Source: Orychophragmus violaceus (taxonomy: Eukaryota > Streptophyta > Magnoliopsida > Brassicales > Brassicaceae). Taken from it: a DNA stretch of 64,000 nucleotides. Position 1 is the stretch's first letter. The number at the start of each line of letters is the position of its first letter. The notes beneath the pieces are model-generated. The model had not been told where the DNA came from. It did not search any database and saw only the letters and a program-made list of their open reading frames with translations. Location: assembly GCA_030180135.1 (NCBI GenBank), contig CM058234.1, positions 35,746,766 through 35,810,765 on the forward strand, in the 5' to 3' direction. Of the stretch, positions 20,716-32,759 are shown piece by piece. The position numbers and the translations under genes are program-made.

Positions 20716-21322
20716 TTTTGGCGCCGTTTGTGTGGAGGATCATAGTATCCTTCATCAAAAAGGTCCGATAAAAGATCTAAAAATGAAATGGGTACTGAAC
20801 AAAAAGAACTCGCGAGATCCATCTCAAAACAGCCAATCTCAATAGATCCCGAGAAATTGACCCCACGGGTCGATGCACCCACATAAACAAATTCAAAAGG
20901 CTCTGGAAACGCGTCTCAGCCTCCAAACGTTGTTGTAGATCCGAGTCTATCGCGATCTAATGCTACGGCTGGAGACGCTCCCTAATGGAAGCACCTCTGT
21001 TGCAGATTGCACAAACCCTAAAGTCTGGATAAGACCCGTTGAAAATTCAACTGGTGAGGGCCGAACCTTGACTAGGACCGACCCCATGCATGTCTCTCCA
21101 CGAGTGATCGGACCTAAATTTGAATTGTCGCAATTCCCCTGATCGCATAGATCTCTCAATCCGGGAAACCTTAACCTTCAGATATGAAATCTCGTAATGA
21201 TTTCAAAATATTGGCGCTCGCGAACTGACGTCAGCATATTAGACTTGTGTGGTCGAAGGGACAATTCACATTTCCCGCCAATTAATTATTATCACTAAAT
21301 AATTAATGGGATGGGGAGCAAT
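20716..21322 (+). other. element D internal region with PBS, gag remnant and polypurine tract
   Basis: TGGCGCCGTTTGTGTGGA (20719-20736) begins three bases after LTR A and is the primer-binding site, tRNA-Asp-like at its 5' half. An ATG at about 20788 opens a short frame (MGTEQKELARSISKQP) that soon stops and looks like a gag N-terminus remnant. A purine-rich GGGATGGGGAGCAAT lies immediately before LTR B. No protease, RT or integrase is present, so the element relied on partners in trans. Confidence 0.7.
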
Positions 21323-21818
21323 TGTTGGTACCAAAATCCACAACTAGATTTGGCCCGATAAGGCCCAAAGGCCTTATCACTTAAACACATCAACATTAAA
21401 TAAATTGCTTTGGCCCAAGTTGAAGTCCAATCGGTATCTGCCTTATTGATTGGAAAATGACTACGTATTGAAGAGGTTGTGCCGATAATAAAGTCAACCG
21501 TCGAGTTGATTTGGTCAAAAAATGATCACTCCGGTATCAGCTCAACCGTCCAGAGATTACAAGATCGTTCCAACAGGTGCATTACGAGATATACGAGATG
21601 GAGAGCTCGAAAAATAGGGCTATAAAAGGAGCTATATGACTTTAGATTAAAGACCTTTTCACACATTTTTCATACACAACAGCTCTACGAGCTCATTGTA
21701 AAACTCTCTCTCTTGAGACCCCTTTCTAATCTTCTTTCATTCAATACAAGATAATTATGAAACCTAGATTCATTTTAGATAGTTCTTTGAAGCATCGTTT
21801 GATCTTTGAGGTGATAGC
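21323..21818 (+). repeat. LTR B of element D, left part
   Basis: Starts TGTTGGTACC after the polypurine tract. It is interrupted at 21819 by element C with duplication of ATAGC and resumes at 26932. Confidence 0.88.
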
Positions 21819-23009
21819 TGATATATCATGGTTTTTACCGGTTTTAGGCCATGATATAAGTGTGTTTTTAGTGTCTTTTGCGTTCTTTTAGAGTCTTTTA
21901 CAGGTATAATCAGGTTTGGAGCTAAATTGGAGATAATGGAGCATTTTGGAGATTTTTGGAGTGTTTGGCCGAGAGATAGAGTTCACTGTCCGAAACAGAG
22001 AAAGGTGTCGATCGTTGCATGCCTAGCATCGATCGATGCACCAGCGAGATGGGCCAAAACTCGGCGGTTTAGAAGAATCAAGATATTGCACTTTGATCCA
22101 GAAGTTCCTGATATTTACAAAGAAGCCCATGGCCGAGATTATACCTATATAATTAAGTTTTAGCTGTTTTTATACGCTTTCATAATTAAGAGCAGAGGAT
22201 TTTTAGAGCTTTTGGGGCTGATCTGAACCTGTTACATCATCTGTATTTGGAGAAGATTTCGAACCCCTTTTACTCTTATTCTTTTATGCAATCTATTATT
22301 TCTATGAATATGTTTTCATCAATCATGTATGAGTATATTCCTTGTTAGGTTTAGGGTTTCTCACATAGGATTTCATGACCTGCTAGAATTGTTCAATTTC
22401 AGTTAAGGATTCAAACTATATTTGTTCTTCAATTTAATTGTGCTTAAAGCTAGTTCTAACCTGATCAATTAGAATCTAGATCTTAGGTTGCTAAATACGT
22501 CACGGAAGTGGGGTTTAGGAATCTGAACTAATTAAATTGGGCAATTAAACTTTGCGCAAACGGAAGTTTGGTTTAGGATAATTGTGAACATATCAAACTT
22601 GGAATTAATGCTAGTTTAATCTGTTAGTTCTCGCAAACGAAAGTTTGGTTTGCTGCACTTAGACTTAGAGAATTATCGCAAAGGAATTTGGTTAATTCTA
22701 TATCTGTGTTTTGAGTTCTAGAACTGTGCTTAATTAGATCTTTGTTGAATGAACTGTCTGCTTGTCTGATTTCCTGAGAACGCCCTAGACCTAGCGCTCT
22801 TAATAACTTGCTTTCACAACCGTTAATCTCTGCTACTGATTTACTTTCTTGCATTGCTGTTAATTCAATTACATTGCTTTCTTCCTAGTTAAATTCTTGT
22901 TCTTGAGCTATTGAACACCGGAGTCTCTGTGGATTTCGATACCCTATATACTACATTGATATTGTTGTGCACTTGCAGTTTAGTATAGGGTTAAAACCTG
23001 AGCCTATCA
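21819..23009 (+). repeat. 5' LTR of element C
   Basis: Starts TGATATATCATGG and ends GAGCCTATCA. It contains the palindromic motif GCATCGATCGATGC (about 22026-22039). A 78-codon open frame at 21927-22163 recurs in the other LTR, but it lies inside the LTR and is unlikely to be a gene. Confidence 0.95.
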
Positions 23010-23015
23010 AGTTTT

Positions 23016-23033
23016 TGGCGCCGTTGCCGGGGA
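23016..23033 (+). other. primer-binding site of element C
   Basis: TGGCGCCGTTGCCGGGGA, a full complement to the 3' end of plant tRNA-Asp, six bases after the LTR. Confidence 0.92.
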
Positions 23034-23233
23034 CTCTTTGAGTCTTCGATAGCTTAGAACTTAGGGTTTTACTAGGATTTTTCCTTTTCTTTTCGTTTTT
23101 GTTTTTATTTTTTTATTTTTGCTGATTTATTTTTCTGTTTTCTCTGATTTCGCATTGCATCGATCGACGCCCATCCTGCATCGATCGACACACTTCGCTG
23201 AATCACCAAGAATACTAAGAGATCGTCAGGACG

Positions 23234-24393
23234 ATGTGTCGGAATGATATCTTCAGCTCAGGGATTGACAGTTCACAGATAGCTGGGTTGAAGAACCAAG
23301 TTGACTCTCTGCATAGTCTTATACTTGGAAAGTATGCACAAGAAGTTAACCATTGCGTTGAAGGAACTGGATCCTATAGTCACGGATCTGCTTTTCAGAA
23401 ACCCTTTACAAGGAGTTGTAGTGTTTCTTCTTACCAAGTACCGCCTGCACCTACAGCTCATGAGAGCATAATGGAAATCATGATGGAGCAGTACCTTGAG
23501 AGACAACAACAGATTGATAGGTCCTTCAACTCAAAGATGTATGCTTTGTATGAAGACTTGAATGAGAAGTTCGAATCTTTGAACACACATATGGAGGAGC
23601 TGGATATCAAAATTGAACGAACAGATGTAGCAATAGAGAGGCAGAATGAAGCTAAGAGAGCTGAACGGAAGCTGCACATCAAAGCTGTGACCTTAAGGGA
23701 TGATATTGAGTTGCTAGGTGAAGAAGAGAGCATAATCTCGGATTTTCTGGATGAATATTGTCTGCCTGATACATGCACCGATCGACACCCCCTCAGTGAC
23801 TTGCATCGATCAACACACATCATGCAACGATCGACACAGAACGCAGACATGACCAGAAACCTGCAACAGTACCAGAACGAGTGTATAAGCCCCCTGTGCC
23901 ATATCCTAAGGTTCCTAAACCCTCCAAACAAGAGCTAGAAGTGGCTAACTGCATAAAAGTGATGGATAAGAAGGTGAATAAAACACCACCAGTTGAAACT
24001 TCGCGAGTTCATGCAAAGAAGATGATCTCCACTGATGGTCATCTAAAAGAAGAAGTTCAGATTGGTGGAACTACAGTATCTGATAGTGAAAAGAAGAAGA
24101 TGGCGGTTCCTCTTGAACCTGCTCTAACATCTTCAGTACCTGCAACTGTTCATAAGCAGAAAGCTCCAGACATCAGATATACATCAAAGGTAAGGTACAA
24201 ATCACCTAAGCTTAATCCTTCTGATCACATTGTTTTGAATGCAGGAAAACAAAGAATCCCGCCGAAGCTACACTCCCACCCCGACCCTTATCGTTCGTTC
24301 CTTGGAAGATCTCATGATCTGAATGCTTATACGCAACCTTGGATGAGGAGACATTCACAGAGACACTCAAAGTCTCTGTTGAAACCGCCATGA
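23234..24393 (+). pseudogene. broken gag-like ORF of element C
   Basis: Two overlapping frames appear to be one ancestral ORF split by a frameshift near 23790-23880. The first (23234-23938, ATG start) has a coiled-coil region (about residues 80-150: repeated Glu/Lys/Arg heptads). It then runs into the clustered GATCGACAC repeats, which would read as Ser-Ile-Asp units in the other frame. The second (to 24393) continues with a Pro/Lys-rich segment (KPPVPYPKVPKPSKQELE) and a basic C-terminus, and its upstream extension meets a TGA. No retroviral catalytic motif is present. Function unknown; a structural gag-like role is inference from position after the PBS. Confidence 0.55.
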
Positions 24394-25754
24394 GTCCGAT
24401 CTCTTTCTGATAGGTCAAGCTATTGACCTTAAACAAGCGCTGGGTGGGAGGCAACCCACCATTAGGTACTGGTGTTTTTCTACTTAATTTTTGGTGTTTT
24501 TGTTAGGATTTTACGTTTGTTTTTGTTTCTGGTGAGTTTTTGATTGCAGGTCTCGGACAAAATCGCAGTGCAACGATCGACTCACTTCTGTGTCGATCGT
24601 CACAACACGATCGGAATCGCATTGCAGCGATCGTTGCGCTCTTGAGCAACGATCGACCATACACGAAAATCGCCAAGTAACGGTCGATGCACTTAGTGCA
24701 ACGATCAATGCATGAGCGACAGAGGTAAACCCGACAGAACTCAACAGAACTTTAACAATTTTTCTTTCTTTTTACCAATCCTTCGCTTGACACTACTGGG
24801 GACAGTGTGTCTTAAGTGTGGGGGAGGTGCTACTGACTTTTGTTTTCTGTTTTCTTAAGAGTCAGTCCGTTTTTCAAATTTTTTTGTTTTATTGAGTCAA
24901 AATTGTTTAAGTAAGAAACTATGATTTTCTGAGAAGATTTACAAGATTTGCAGGAACTTAAGTAACCATTGGGATGAAGTTGCAGGATCTATCTATGACT
25001 ATTAGAAAACCCCATCACAGATCAACCTACTGGGAACACCCACATCACTTCAGGTATCAGAGGATCCTTTACTGACTTCACCCTAATACTGACTTAGATT
25101 TCTCACCTAAGGGCTTGGTATACTTTGTGTCGGATTCCCTTGATTAGTTCTGACACAGCCTGTCAACCTATCCTATTTAGTTCCCTTCTCCCCTTCTATA
25201 AAGTAAAAAAAAAAAAGATAATAAACTGAGGATGAGTTAGTAACTCCGAAGTGGTCACAGGAGTGGTAGAGACCCCTATTATCTCCTGTGCTATCCATGG
25301 AATGTGTCCAAAGTACACCCCATAACGGGAAGAACACTGATAAAAAAAATAAAATGATACCCAATGGGGAAAATCAGTTGTTAAAGAAGGGAAAGAGAAG
25401 AAAGGGACTAGAGAAAGATAGTATGGTGGTCTAGAGCTGATAAGGTAAGAATCCATGTGCCCTTTGATCGATACTCCTTAGGTGAGACCGCACTTAAATA
25501 CTTGCAGAAGTCAGTAGGGTGAATTTGAATGCTTGAATGTGATTGTGGAGTTTACCTAGGACAGTTGCTAAGTGTGGGGGAAGTACATGTTGGTCTTGAT
25601 ATCCTGTGATTGATTCTTTCAGTGGTTTACTAAGGGGAATCTGAGTATTGTAGCTTCTAGGATGAAATGAGTTTCTGAAAGTTTTCAAACCTCTTCACCA
25701 AGCTTTAGTTCTATGTTTTGCTTGAGGGCAAGCAAAGACTAAGTGTGGGGGAGT
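24394..25754 (+). other. element C 3' internal non-coding region with polypurine tract
   Basis: Contains AAGCGCTGGGTGGGAGGCAA at about 24433-24452, whose GGGAGGCAACCCA core I recognise from plant Athila-like elements. A cluster of CGATCG-centred motifs lies at 24575-24715. AAGTGTGGGGGA-type purine tracts occur three times (about 24815, 25570 and 25740), the last directly before the 3' LTR as the polypurine tract. Short open frames here are not convincing genes. Confidence 0.6.
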
Positions 25755-26931
25755 TGATATATCATAGTTTTTACCGGTTTTAGGCCATGATATAAGTGTG
25801 TTTTTAGTGTCTTTTGTGTTCTTTTAGAGTCTTTTACAGGTATAATCAGGTTTGGAGCTAAATTGGAGATAATGGAGCATTTTGGAGATTTTTGGAGTGT
25901 TTGGCCGAGAGATAGAGTTCACTGTCCGAAACAGAGAAAGGTGTCGATCGTTGCATGCCTAGCATCGATCGATGCACCAGCGAGATGGGCCAAAACTCGG
26001 CGGTTTAGAAGAATCAAGATATTGCACTTTGATCCAGAAGTTCCTGATATTTACAAAGAAGCCCCTGGCCGAGATTATACCTATATAATTAAGTTTTAGC
26101 TGTTTTTATACGCTTTCATAATTAAGAGCAGAGGATGTTTAGAGCTTTTGAGGCTGATATGAACCTGTTACATCATCTGTATTTGGAGAAGATTTCGAAC
26201 CCCTTTTACTCTTATTCTTTTATGCAATCTATTATTTCTATGATTATGTTTTCATCGATCATGTCTGAGTAGATTCCTTGTTAGGTTTAGGATTTCATGA
26301 CCTGCTAGACTTGTTCAATTTCAGTTAAGGATTCACACTATATCTGTTCTTCAATTTAATTGTGCTTAAAGCTAGTTCTAACCTGATCAATTAGAATCTA
26401 GATCTTAGGTTGCTAAATACGTCACGGAAGTGGGGTTTAGGAATCTGAACTAATTAAATTGGGCAATTAAACTTTGCGCAAACGGAAGTTTGGTTTAGGA
26501 TAATTGTGAACATATCAAACTTGGAATTAATGCTAGTTTAATCTGTTAGTTCTCGCAAACGAAAGTTTGGTTTGCTGCACTTAGACTTAGAGAATTATCG
26601 CAAAGGAATTTGGTTAATTCTATATCTGTGTTTTGAGTTCTAGAACTGTGCTTAATTAGATCCTTGCTGAATGAACTGTCTGCTTGTCTGATTTCCTGAG
26701 AACGCCCTAGACCTAGCGCTCTTAATAACTTGCTTTCACAACCGTTAATCTCTGCTACTGATTTACTTTCTTTCATTGCTGTTAATTCAATTACATTGCT
26801 TTCTTCCTAGTTAAATTCTTGTTCTTGAGCTATTGAACACCGAAGTCTCTGTGGATTTCGATACCCTATATACTACATTGATATTGCTGTGCACTTGCAG
26901 TTTAGTATAGGGTTAAAACCTGAGCCTATCA
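25755..26931 (+). repeat. 3' LTR of element C
   Basis: TGATATATCATAG start, CCTATCA end; near-identical to 21819-23009. Confidence 0.95.
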
Positions 26932-26996
26932 ATAGCCCTTCGACAAATTTCTCCATTCCAAATCATAAATATTTAGTGTGGATTTTCGGATCCACA
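26932..26996 (+). repeat. LTR B of element D, right part
   Basis: Begins with the duplicated ATAGC, continues CCTTCGACAAATTTC like 20653-20715 and ends GGATCCACA. LINE-1 sequence resumes after it. Confidence 0.85.
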
Positions 26997-28250
26997 ATGA
27001 GCATTCACCCTTACTAAGCTTAATCCATTTCTTGAAATTCCGACACTGAACTGATTTTTTTAAAACCCCTAACGTTCCAGCAAAAGGTGTCTACCATAAA
27101 AAAGGTGTTTGGAGCTTTTGCTTCGAGAACGAGTTGTCGCTTTTGTGGCACTTGTTTATGCTTATGTTGCCTTTTTCCTGCATTTTGATTTTTTAGAGGA
27201 GACAACAAGAGTGAAGGCTTCTTCTTCTTCCTGCGAGGATGAATCATCCTCCGAGGCATATCTGGATGTTTCTTCTTCGGAGGAGGTTGTGTCTTCAGAA
27301 CCGTCCTTTGTTTCAGATTTTCCCTCCATAAGCAAATCTGTTGGCAAAATTCTTCTTCTGATGTTTTCCCTTTGAGGTGTCTATTACCTCCTTAGTTTGT
27401 TTCTGAGACCTCGGACAATCCTCATTCTTATGACCCGAGGAGTTACATGCAATGCAGGTGATTGGGGCTGAAGGGAATCTTTTGATACTATGACCAATCT
27501 CTTGGCAGTGATTACATGTCGGGGGAAGCCAAGGACTAGATACGAGGACACGCAGCGTGTGACCCATTTCAAACCTGAAATTTACTGTCTCCGGAAGATA
27601 TTTTGTCGGATCAATAACCGTAAAGACACGAGCGACTTCAAGGTTGTTCATGCGGTGCTCGGGTGCAACACAATTGGATCTCCTACTAACCCTGCAATGT
27701 GCTCGAGACCTTCTTCAAGAGTAGAAATGAAGAGGGGAGGGATATTATCAACAACAAAAAAATGAGGAGGGACATTATGGAAATCAATCTATACCAATAT
27801 TGCTTTTAGTTTTGGTACTTCCGGGCTCCCATTTTGCCACAAACATAACATGATTCTCGATGTGCCACATTCCTTGGTCAAGGATTCTTTGATGAGTAAA
27901 GGGGCATGAAATTTTGATCAAGAAGGACTTCTCTTTAAACCTTGAGACTGTGATGTTCCTGAGTTTGCTACTCTGTATACTATTAGTAATAGCGTATAGA
28001 GCACCTGGTGTCAGCAGTTTACCATGAAACTGAGCTATTATAAAACTCTCCCATTTGTGTTTATTCTTTGTGATCACCGAATTCGGGATCTCGACACACA
28101 GTTCCCCTAAGTCAAGGAGAAAGGAAGCTCCTTTCTTTGACAGTTTATGCGAGGAGTCATGAACCACACTCCTCCAAGAGGGCTTGACGGGTGATGCGTG
28201 AATCGCTTTTCGAATCTATGTTTTAGAGAGAAAAAGAGTAAAAATCTGAA
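26997..28250 (-). pseudogene. LINE-1, 5' part: ORF1 (DUF4283, zinc knuckles) and endonuclease start
   Basis: Minus-strand frames. 28167-27784 is the ORF1 N-terminal domain of plant LINEs (LSKKGASFLLDLGELCVEIP, then ending MFVAKWEPG). 27651-27313 follows with a degenerate knuckle CNHCQEIGHS and an intact CIACNSSGHKNEDC. A Ser/Glu-rich tail follows, then 27130-27020 gives the first residues of the ORF2 endonuclease (FCWNVRGF). The reading frame breaks near 27040, and the sequence stops at element D. About 200 residues of endonuclease between here and 16637 are missing. ORF1 is split by frameshifts, so the LINE is dead. Confidence 0.85.
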
Positions 28251-28527
28251 AGTATAAACCCCTGTCTCCCCGTATGTAAATATATAATCTGTGGATATAT
28301 GTTGTAATAAAGTTTGGTATTGAGCTACGCTAACTTAAATATTTGATAGTGCAATAATCTAGTGACACCCAAAACAAGATGAGACCAATTGAAACAACGA
28401 AGATAGATTGTCTTTATAAAAAGTTTAAACTCATTACAAATTAACTAACTGTAAGAAGATGGGCTGAGCCCGTGCATCAGTTGCTAAGTTTCCTAATAAT
28501 TATGCTTACTCGAACCATCAACTGCAA

Positions 28528-31500
28528 TTATATTCTCTTGATTCTATCACCTTCAGCAACCAGAAACCCTTCACTGACTAGCGTTCCAACCGCCTTTCTT
28601 ACCTGATTAAAACAACAAAGACTTTTGTTAGTTCCTCTGTTCTTAATGAGCAGATAAAAAACTTTTGATAAGTTTATAAAATAACTCACATCATGAAGAT
28701 GAATTTCGGTGTTTATGTTGCCTCCATGCTTCTTCAGTTCTTCCAGTAACTGCACAACATTTTCATTGTACTTAGCAAGTCTCTCGATATAACGGTTTCT
28801 CCCAGTTTGCTTGCTTTGAGCATATATATGGCAAAATAAAGGAGTACAGCATTAATACCTCAGATAAGCGCATTGATGATCCTCCAATTTGCAATTTCTC
28901 AAGTGCTATATCTCTAATCGACGACACAAAGATATCCCGTCTCATTCGTTCGCTTGCTGAGACTCCCGTGTTTATCAGGTCCATGTCAATGGTCCCTTCA
29001 CCACAATAAAGACGACGTTTATTGTTATTGAATGCTAGCGATTATCCTCATTGGTATAAGGATAGAAAATAGGTATTGGATTGGTTTAAAAGTTACTGTG
29101 AAGAAGCTTACCAGTGGCGTGATCGGTTGCTGATTGCTGCATTGCAACTCTGAGAAGTCGAAATGCCTCGTCCACGTCATGCTTTTCAACCTTTATCCAT
29201 CACAAGAACCAAATTTTAGTTGGACTGAAAAAAAAAAAAGAACAAAAAAAAGATGACTGCATCAAAGATCCAGGTTACCATATGCGTGTTTCACTAACCC
29301 ATTCAGAGAAGCGCATTCGAGCCAAGGCCTCACTAAGTCTGATCAGGCTTTCAATTTGCCTAGGAGTCGCTGTTATGACCTTTGTCAAATTCAGAGAGTT
29401 GTTGTGAGGCATGAGACTAACAGTATCATTTTTATGAAAGAAAAAAATCCAACCTATGTTCCAAGACACACCTTTTTGCTACTACCGGCAAACTTCCCTG
29501 CTTTTCTAAGCTCAACATATCCTCGGGTCAACTCCTCTGCAGCTTCATCCGATAGTTTAGGATGAATGTTCTTACGTGCGTAGCTAACATAAGTTGTCAG
29601 TGTAGTGATATCCAAAGCTTCCTCTTGTGCATTCTGCAAATTGAGATGATATAGGCGAAACATAATCATTTGTCAACATATGCTGGGGAAAGATATAAGA
29701 CCTCTGCCTTCTCAAAGTGTAGGGCCACAATATGCTTTGCAAGCCGTCGGTCAGTCTGCTCATCGGGCTTGTCAAGAATCAAGTAGATCAAATCGAATCT
29801 AAGAAGCACATAAAAATGTGATAATTTTAGTAGAGATCCTCTTCTGCATAAGCTGGAATCATTAGACTTTTTCAAAAATAATGTCACTTGTGTTGAAGGA
29901 TTACAGCGTACCTAGATAGCAAGGTCGGAGGAAGGTGAATATTCTCAATAACAGAAAGCCGAGGATTGTAGCGTGAGCCACTAGGATTTGCACATGCCAA
30001 CACAGAGGTTCTTGCATTTAGAGATGCAATAATACCAGCCTTTGCTATTGAAACAGTCTGCTGTTCCATCACCTGGTAGAGCAACAATGTTCATCAGTAA
30101 TGCAATCTTATGGACTAGAGACCACGTTAACGAGGGCCACACAGAAACTGTAAGCTACGACATGTGGAATGCTAAGAAGGAGAGAGAGAGAGTAACAAAC
30201 CTCATGTAGCATGCTCCTTGCACTGTCAGACATTTTGTCAAATTCATCAATACAGCATATACCTCGGTCACTAAGAACAAGAGCTCCACTCTCCAAAACC
30301 TAAACGATGTAGCATTCATGTTAACTGGTCAGGCTTGAGAAGACCCTGAAAATACAATGAGTCAAAAAGAATGAAACATACAGTTTCTCCTGTCTCAGGA
30401 TCTTTAGCTACATAAGCTGTCAAACCAACAGCTGAGCTTCCTCGCCCACTTGTGTAAATGCCACGGGGTGAAAGCTTATGAATGTACTGAAGCAGCTGCG
30501 ACTTGCTTGTACCAGGGTCACCAACAAGTAATATGTTGATGTCACCACGAAAATTAGCACCAGATGCCAAGTTCAAAGCATTCCCTCCGAATAGCTTCAC
30601 ATTTGAAATTTGTCTCAGTAAAAGGAGCTAATGTTGTTTAGAATTAGTTGAAACTAAAACAAAGTACCGAAAGCCTTATATTACCTGGCACAGAAGACCC
30701 TTTTTTACATCATCCAGCTCCCAGATGTTTGGTGCTAGTGATCTACTAAGCCTCTCATAAATATCTGGTTGTTTAGATAGTTCTTCAAACTTCCTCCGCT
30801 GAAAATTAACAAAAAAAAAAAAAAAAATTGTCAGAATGGAGGGGCAGTTGAACAAGTTACACAGCAATAGATCGATTTAGTTAAAAGAGGAAGAACCTTC
30901 TCCTCATCTAACTCGACATCTTCATCGACTCTACGTAGGCTATTGTCAACATCCATAGGATCCTCAGCAGCCATTCTTGTCTTACTTGCTTTCTTTATGT
31001 GAAGGCAATCGATGTAGGTCTGTACTTCAACATTCATAAGAGTACATAAATGACAATGTCAGAATGTAATAAGAGAATAAAGAGGAATTACTAACAGAAG
31101 AAAAGATAAGATGACATGCCTTAAACACAGATTTGACCGTCCTGTGAGCAGGTCCCACTCGGACGGTCATTGCTCTGTAAATTCCGGTGACCTAACAGGA
31201 AAATAAGCTTTGATTATCAACCAAAACCATAGTGAAGCATGTGCTACCCTGATTAAATAATAACTGCTTTTTACCTCAATTCTGTCACCAGGCTTTCCAT
31301 TATCAACTAGCTTATCATGCAGCAACAAGCTAACTGTGTGAGGTGTTCCTCCTTCAGGAATCTCATCAGGCGTCTCCTGAAGCCGCACAATCTGCTTATC
31401 AGCAAACCTGATTCACAAACCTGATTAAAGAGCTTATCATTCAGCAGGAAGCTAAATTACATGTCTATAACTTACCTGCATCGGTTGTGCACTAATGTCA

Positions 31501-32616
31501 TGGAGTTCTTGGCAAGGCACTCTTGTTTCAAGCAAGTAGGAGGTTCGCTTATTTTCCCTAACAATAGATATACATAAGCAGAAACGAGGATGACTATTTT
31601 TTATATGAAGATATATAAAAATATGGATAAATCCAAGTAACCAAATTACCTCTATCCACGATGATGGGGTCAGAGAAATATCCACAAACGAGGCATCTAA
31701 ACACAGCTTCCCTTATTTCAGGAATGATCGAGCTACTCCGAATTATCATTCCTTTCAAAGAGATCATCTTCTCGATATCTGACCCAAGCAAAACATAAGC
31801 TAAGCTAGCCACTAGAGAAACTAAGAAACCGGAAAAAAGAACTATGACGAAGATACTAACCAGATGGATTGAGATTTCTCATGGAGGTAGAAGTCCTAAG
31901 GTTAAAAATCCTCACCTGAACATGTTTCTCGAACAAACGATTGATCGAGGAAACAATATCCATCAGCACAATATCAAAGATAGCGAGAACTTCCAAAGGA
32001 TACCGAACCATCTTGTTGTACAAATCTGGATCATAATCGAACACATCATACGCATCAACATCGATCCATTCTCCTTCAATTTCAATAACCTTGCGTATCG
32101 AAGCCATATACTTCCCTTCTCTAAACAAATCTTCACTGTTCTCTTTAGCTTCTCTAAAATGCTTGACGAACATCTCAATCGCCGATTTGACATCTTGCAC
32201 ACTGATGTTGGTTCCCCATACGAAAGTCGGAGTGGTATCGTCGGCGCCGTCTTCTTCACCATCTTCGGAAGAGGGAGGTGCTTCGTCAGTATAAGATGGA
32301 GTCGCTGTGGATCTGGCGGTGGAAGGACGAGATGTGGGAGGAGTGGAGTTTGAGGCTCCGAGGCGTGAAGGCGGTGGAGGAGTGGCGAATTGCGAAGGGG
32401 TAGAGGATCTTCCTCTCCGGCGACTGCGGAGGACGGCTGGAGAAGAGTAAGTGTTACCGATTGGGCTTGAAGCGTTCTCTTCGGGAGAGGAAGGACCTGC
32501 GGGGTAGTGAGACTAATCAAAACAACGAAACGGGTTATAACTGAAAAAGAGAGAGAAAGAGATTTTAGCGAGATAGTACCGTCGTTGGCGTTGCCGGGAG
32601 GAGAGCCGGAAGCCAT
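28528..32616 (-). CDS. MCM4: DNA replication licensing factor MCM4
   Basis: MCM4 is a subunit of the MCM2-7 helicase that loads at origins and unwinds nuclear DNA. Eighteen exons can be joined in phase from the ATG at 32616 to TAA at 28528: 32580-32616, 31861-32496, 31650-31778, 31476-31557, 31275-31407, 31120-31191, 30897-31019, 30685-30798, 30382-30594, 30201-30299, 29912-30072, 29702-29798, 29472-29633, 29299-29379, 29112-29190, 28859-28995, 28690-28749, 28528-28602. The product is 829 residues, close to the usual plant length. It has a Ser/Pro-rich N-terminal tail, a zinc finger (C253, C256, C276, C281), Walker A GDPGTSKS (467-474), Walker B IDEF (530-533) and the arginine-finger motif SRFD (599-602). 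The C-terminal winged-helix part ends GDRIKRI. Subunit identity rests on GANFRGDINILL and the C-terminus. All introns are GT-AG except intron 6, which appears to use a GC donor. No lesion was seen. Confidence 0.97.
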
Positions 32617-32679
32617 GGCTGATCGAAAAATAGAGAGGACAGAGCGTAAGTGGAGGTTTATGCGCCTTTTAGTGAATTA

Positions 32680-32709
32680 TTCGGCGGGACTTCACTTGAT
32701 TTTGGCGCC
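32680..32709. promoter_or_regulatory. two E2F-like sites upstream of MCM4
   Basis: TTCGGCGGGA (32680-32689) and TTTGGCGCC (32701-32709, part of the palindrome TTGGCGCCAA) lie 64-93 bp upstream of the MCM4 ATG. Plant MCM genes are known E2F targets expressed at G1/S. The match is to the WTTSSCSS-type consensus by eye. Confidence 0.6.
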
Positions 32710-32759
32710 AATATTAATTTGGGCTTTACATTGGGCCTATTATTAATTTTGACTTCAAG

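Larger units (their letters stand above)
21819..26931 (+). mobile_element. element C: LARD-type non-autonomous gypsy-like element
   Basis: 5113 bp with a perfect 5-bp target duplication ATAGC (21814-21818 and 26932-26936). LTRs of 1191 and 1177 bp are very similar, the main difference being a small deletion in the right copy near 26290. A perfect tRNA-Asp primer site follows the 5' LTR, and the internal 2745 bp carry only a broken gag-like frame and long non-coding sequence. There is no pol, so it is a large derivative mobilised in trans, probably by Athila-type gypsy elements (inference from PBS and internal motifs). Confidence 0.93.
16638..26996 (+). mobile_element. element D: old non-autonomous LTR element with short internal region, disrupted twice
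   Basis: Two diverged LTRs (A: 16638-16739 plus 20312-20715; B: 21323-21818 plus 26932-26996) surround a 607-bp internal region with PBS and polypurine tract. LTR B starts TGTTGGTACCAAAATCC and ends TCCACA. LTR A lacks about the first 75 bases. More than about 10% of bases differ between the LTRs by eye. LTR A is split by a solo LTR and LTR B by element C. D sits inside LINE-1. The right flank is ATGAG but no matching left copy is seen, so LTR A's edge was probably lost together with part of the LINE endonuclease. No complete coding capacity; TRIM/LARD-like. Confidence 0.8.

Noticed and set aside
21927..22163. 78-codon ORF repeated at 25863-26099
   Set aside because: It lies inside the LTRs of element C; duplication reflects the LTR pair, not a gene family.
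31916..31920. Possible donor site CAG|GTGAG within MCM4 exon 2
   Set aside because: Splicing there would remove the conserved VRIFNLRTSTSMRNLNP segment; the frame continues openly to 31861, where a good donor follows.
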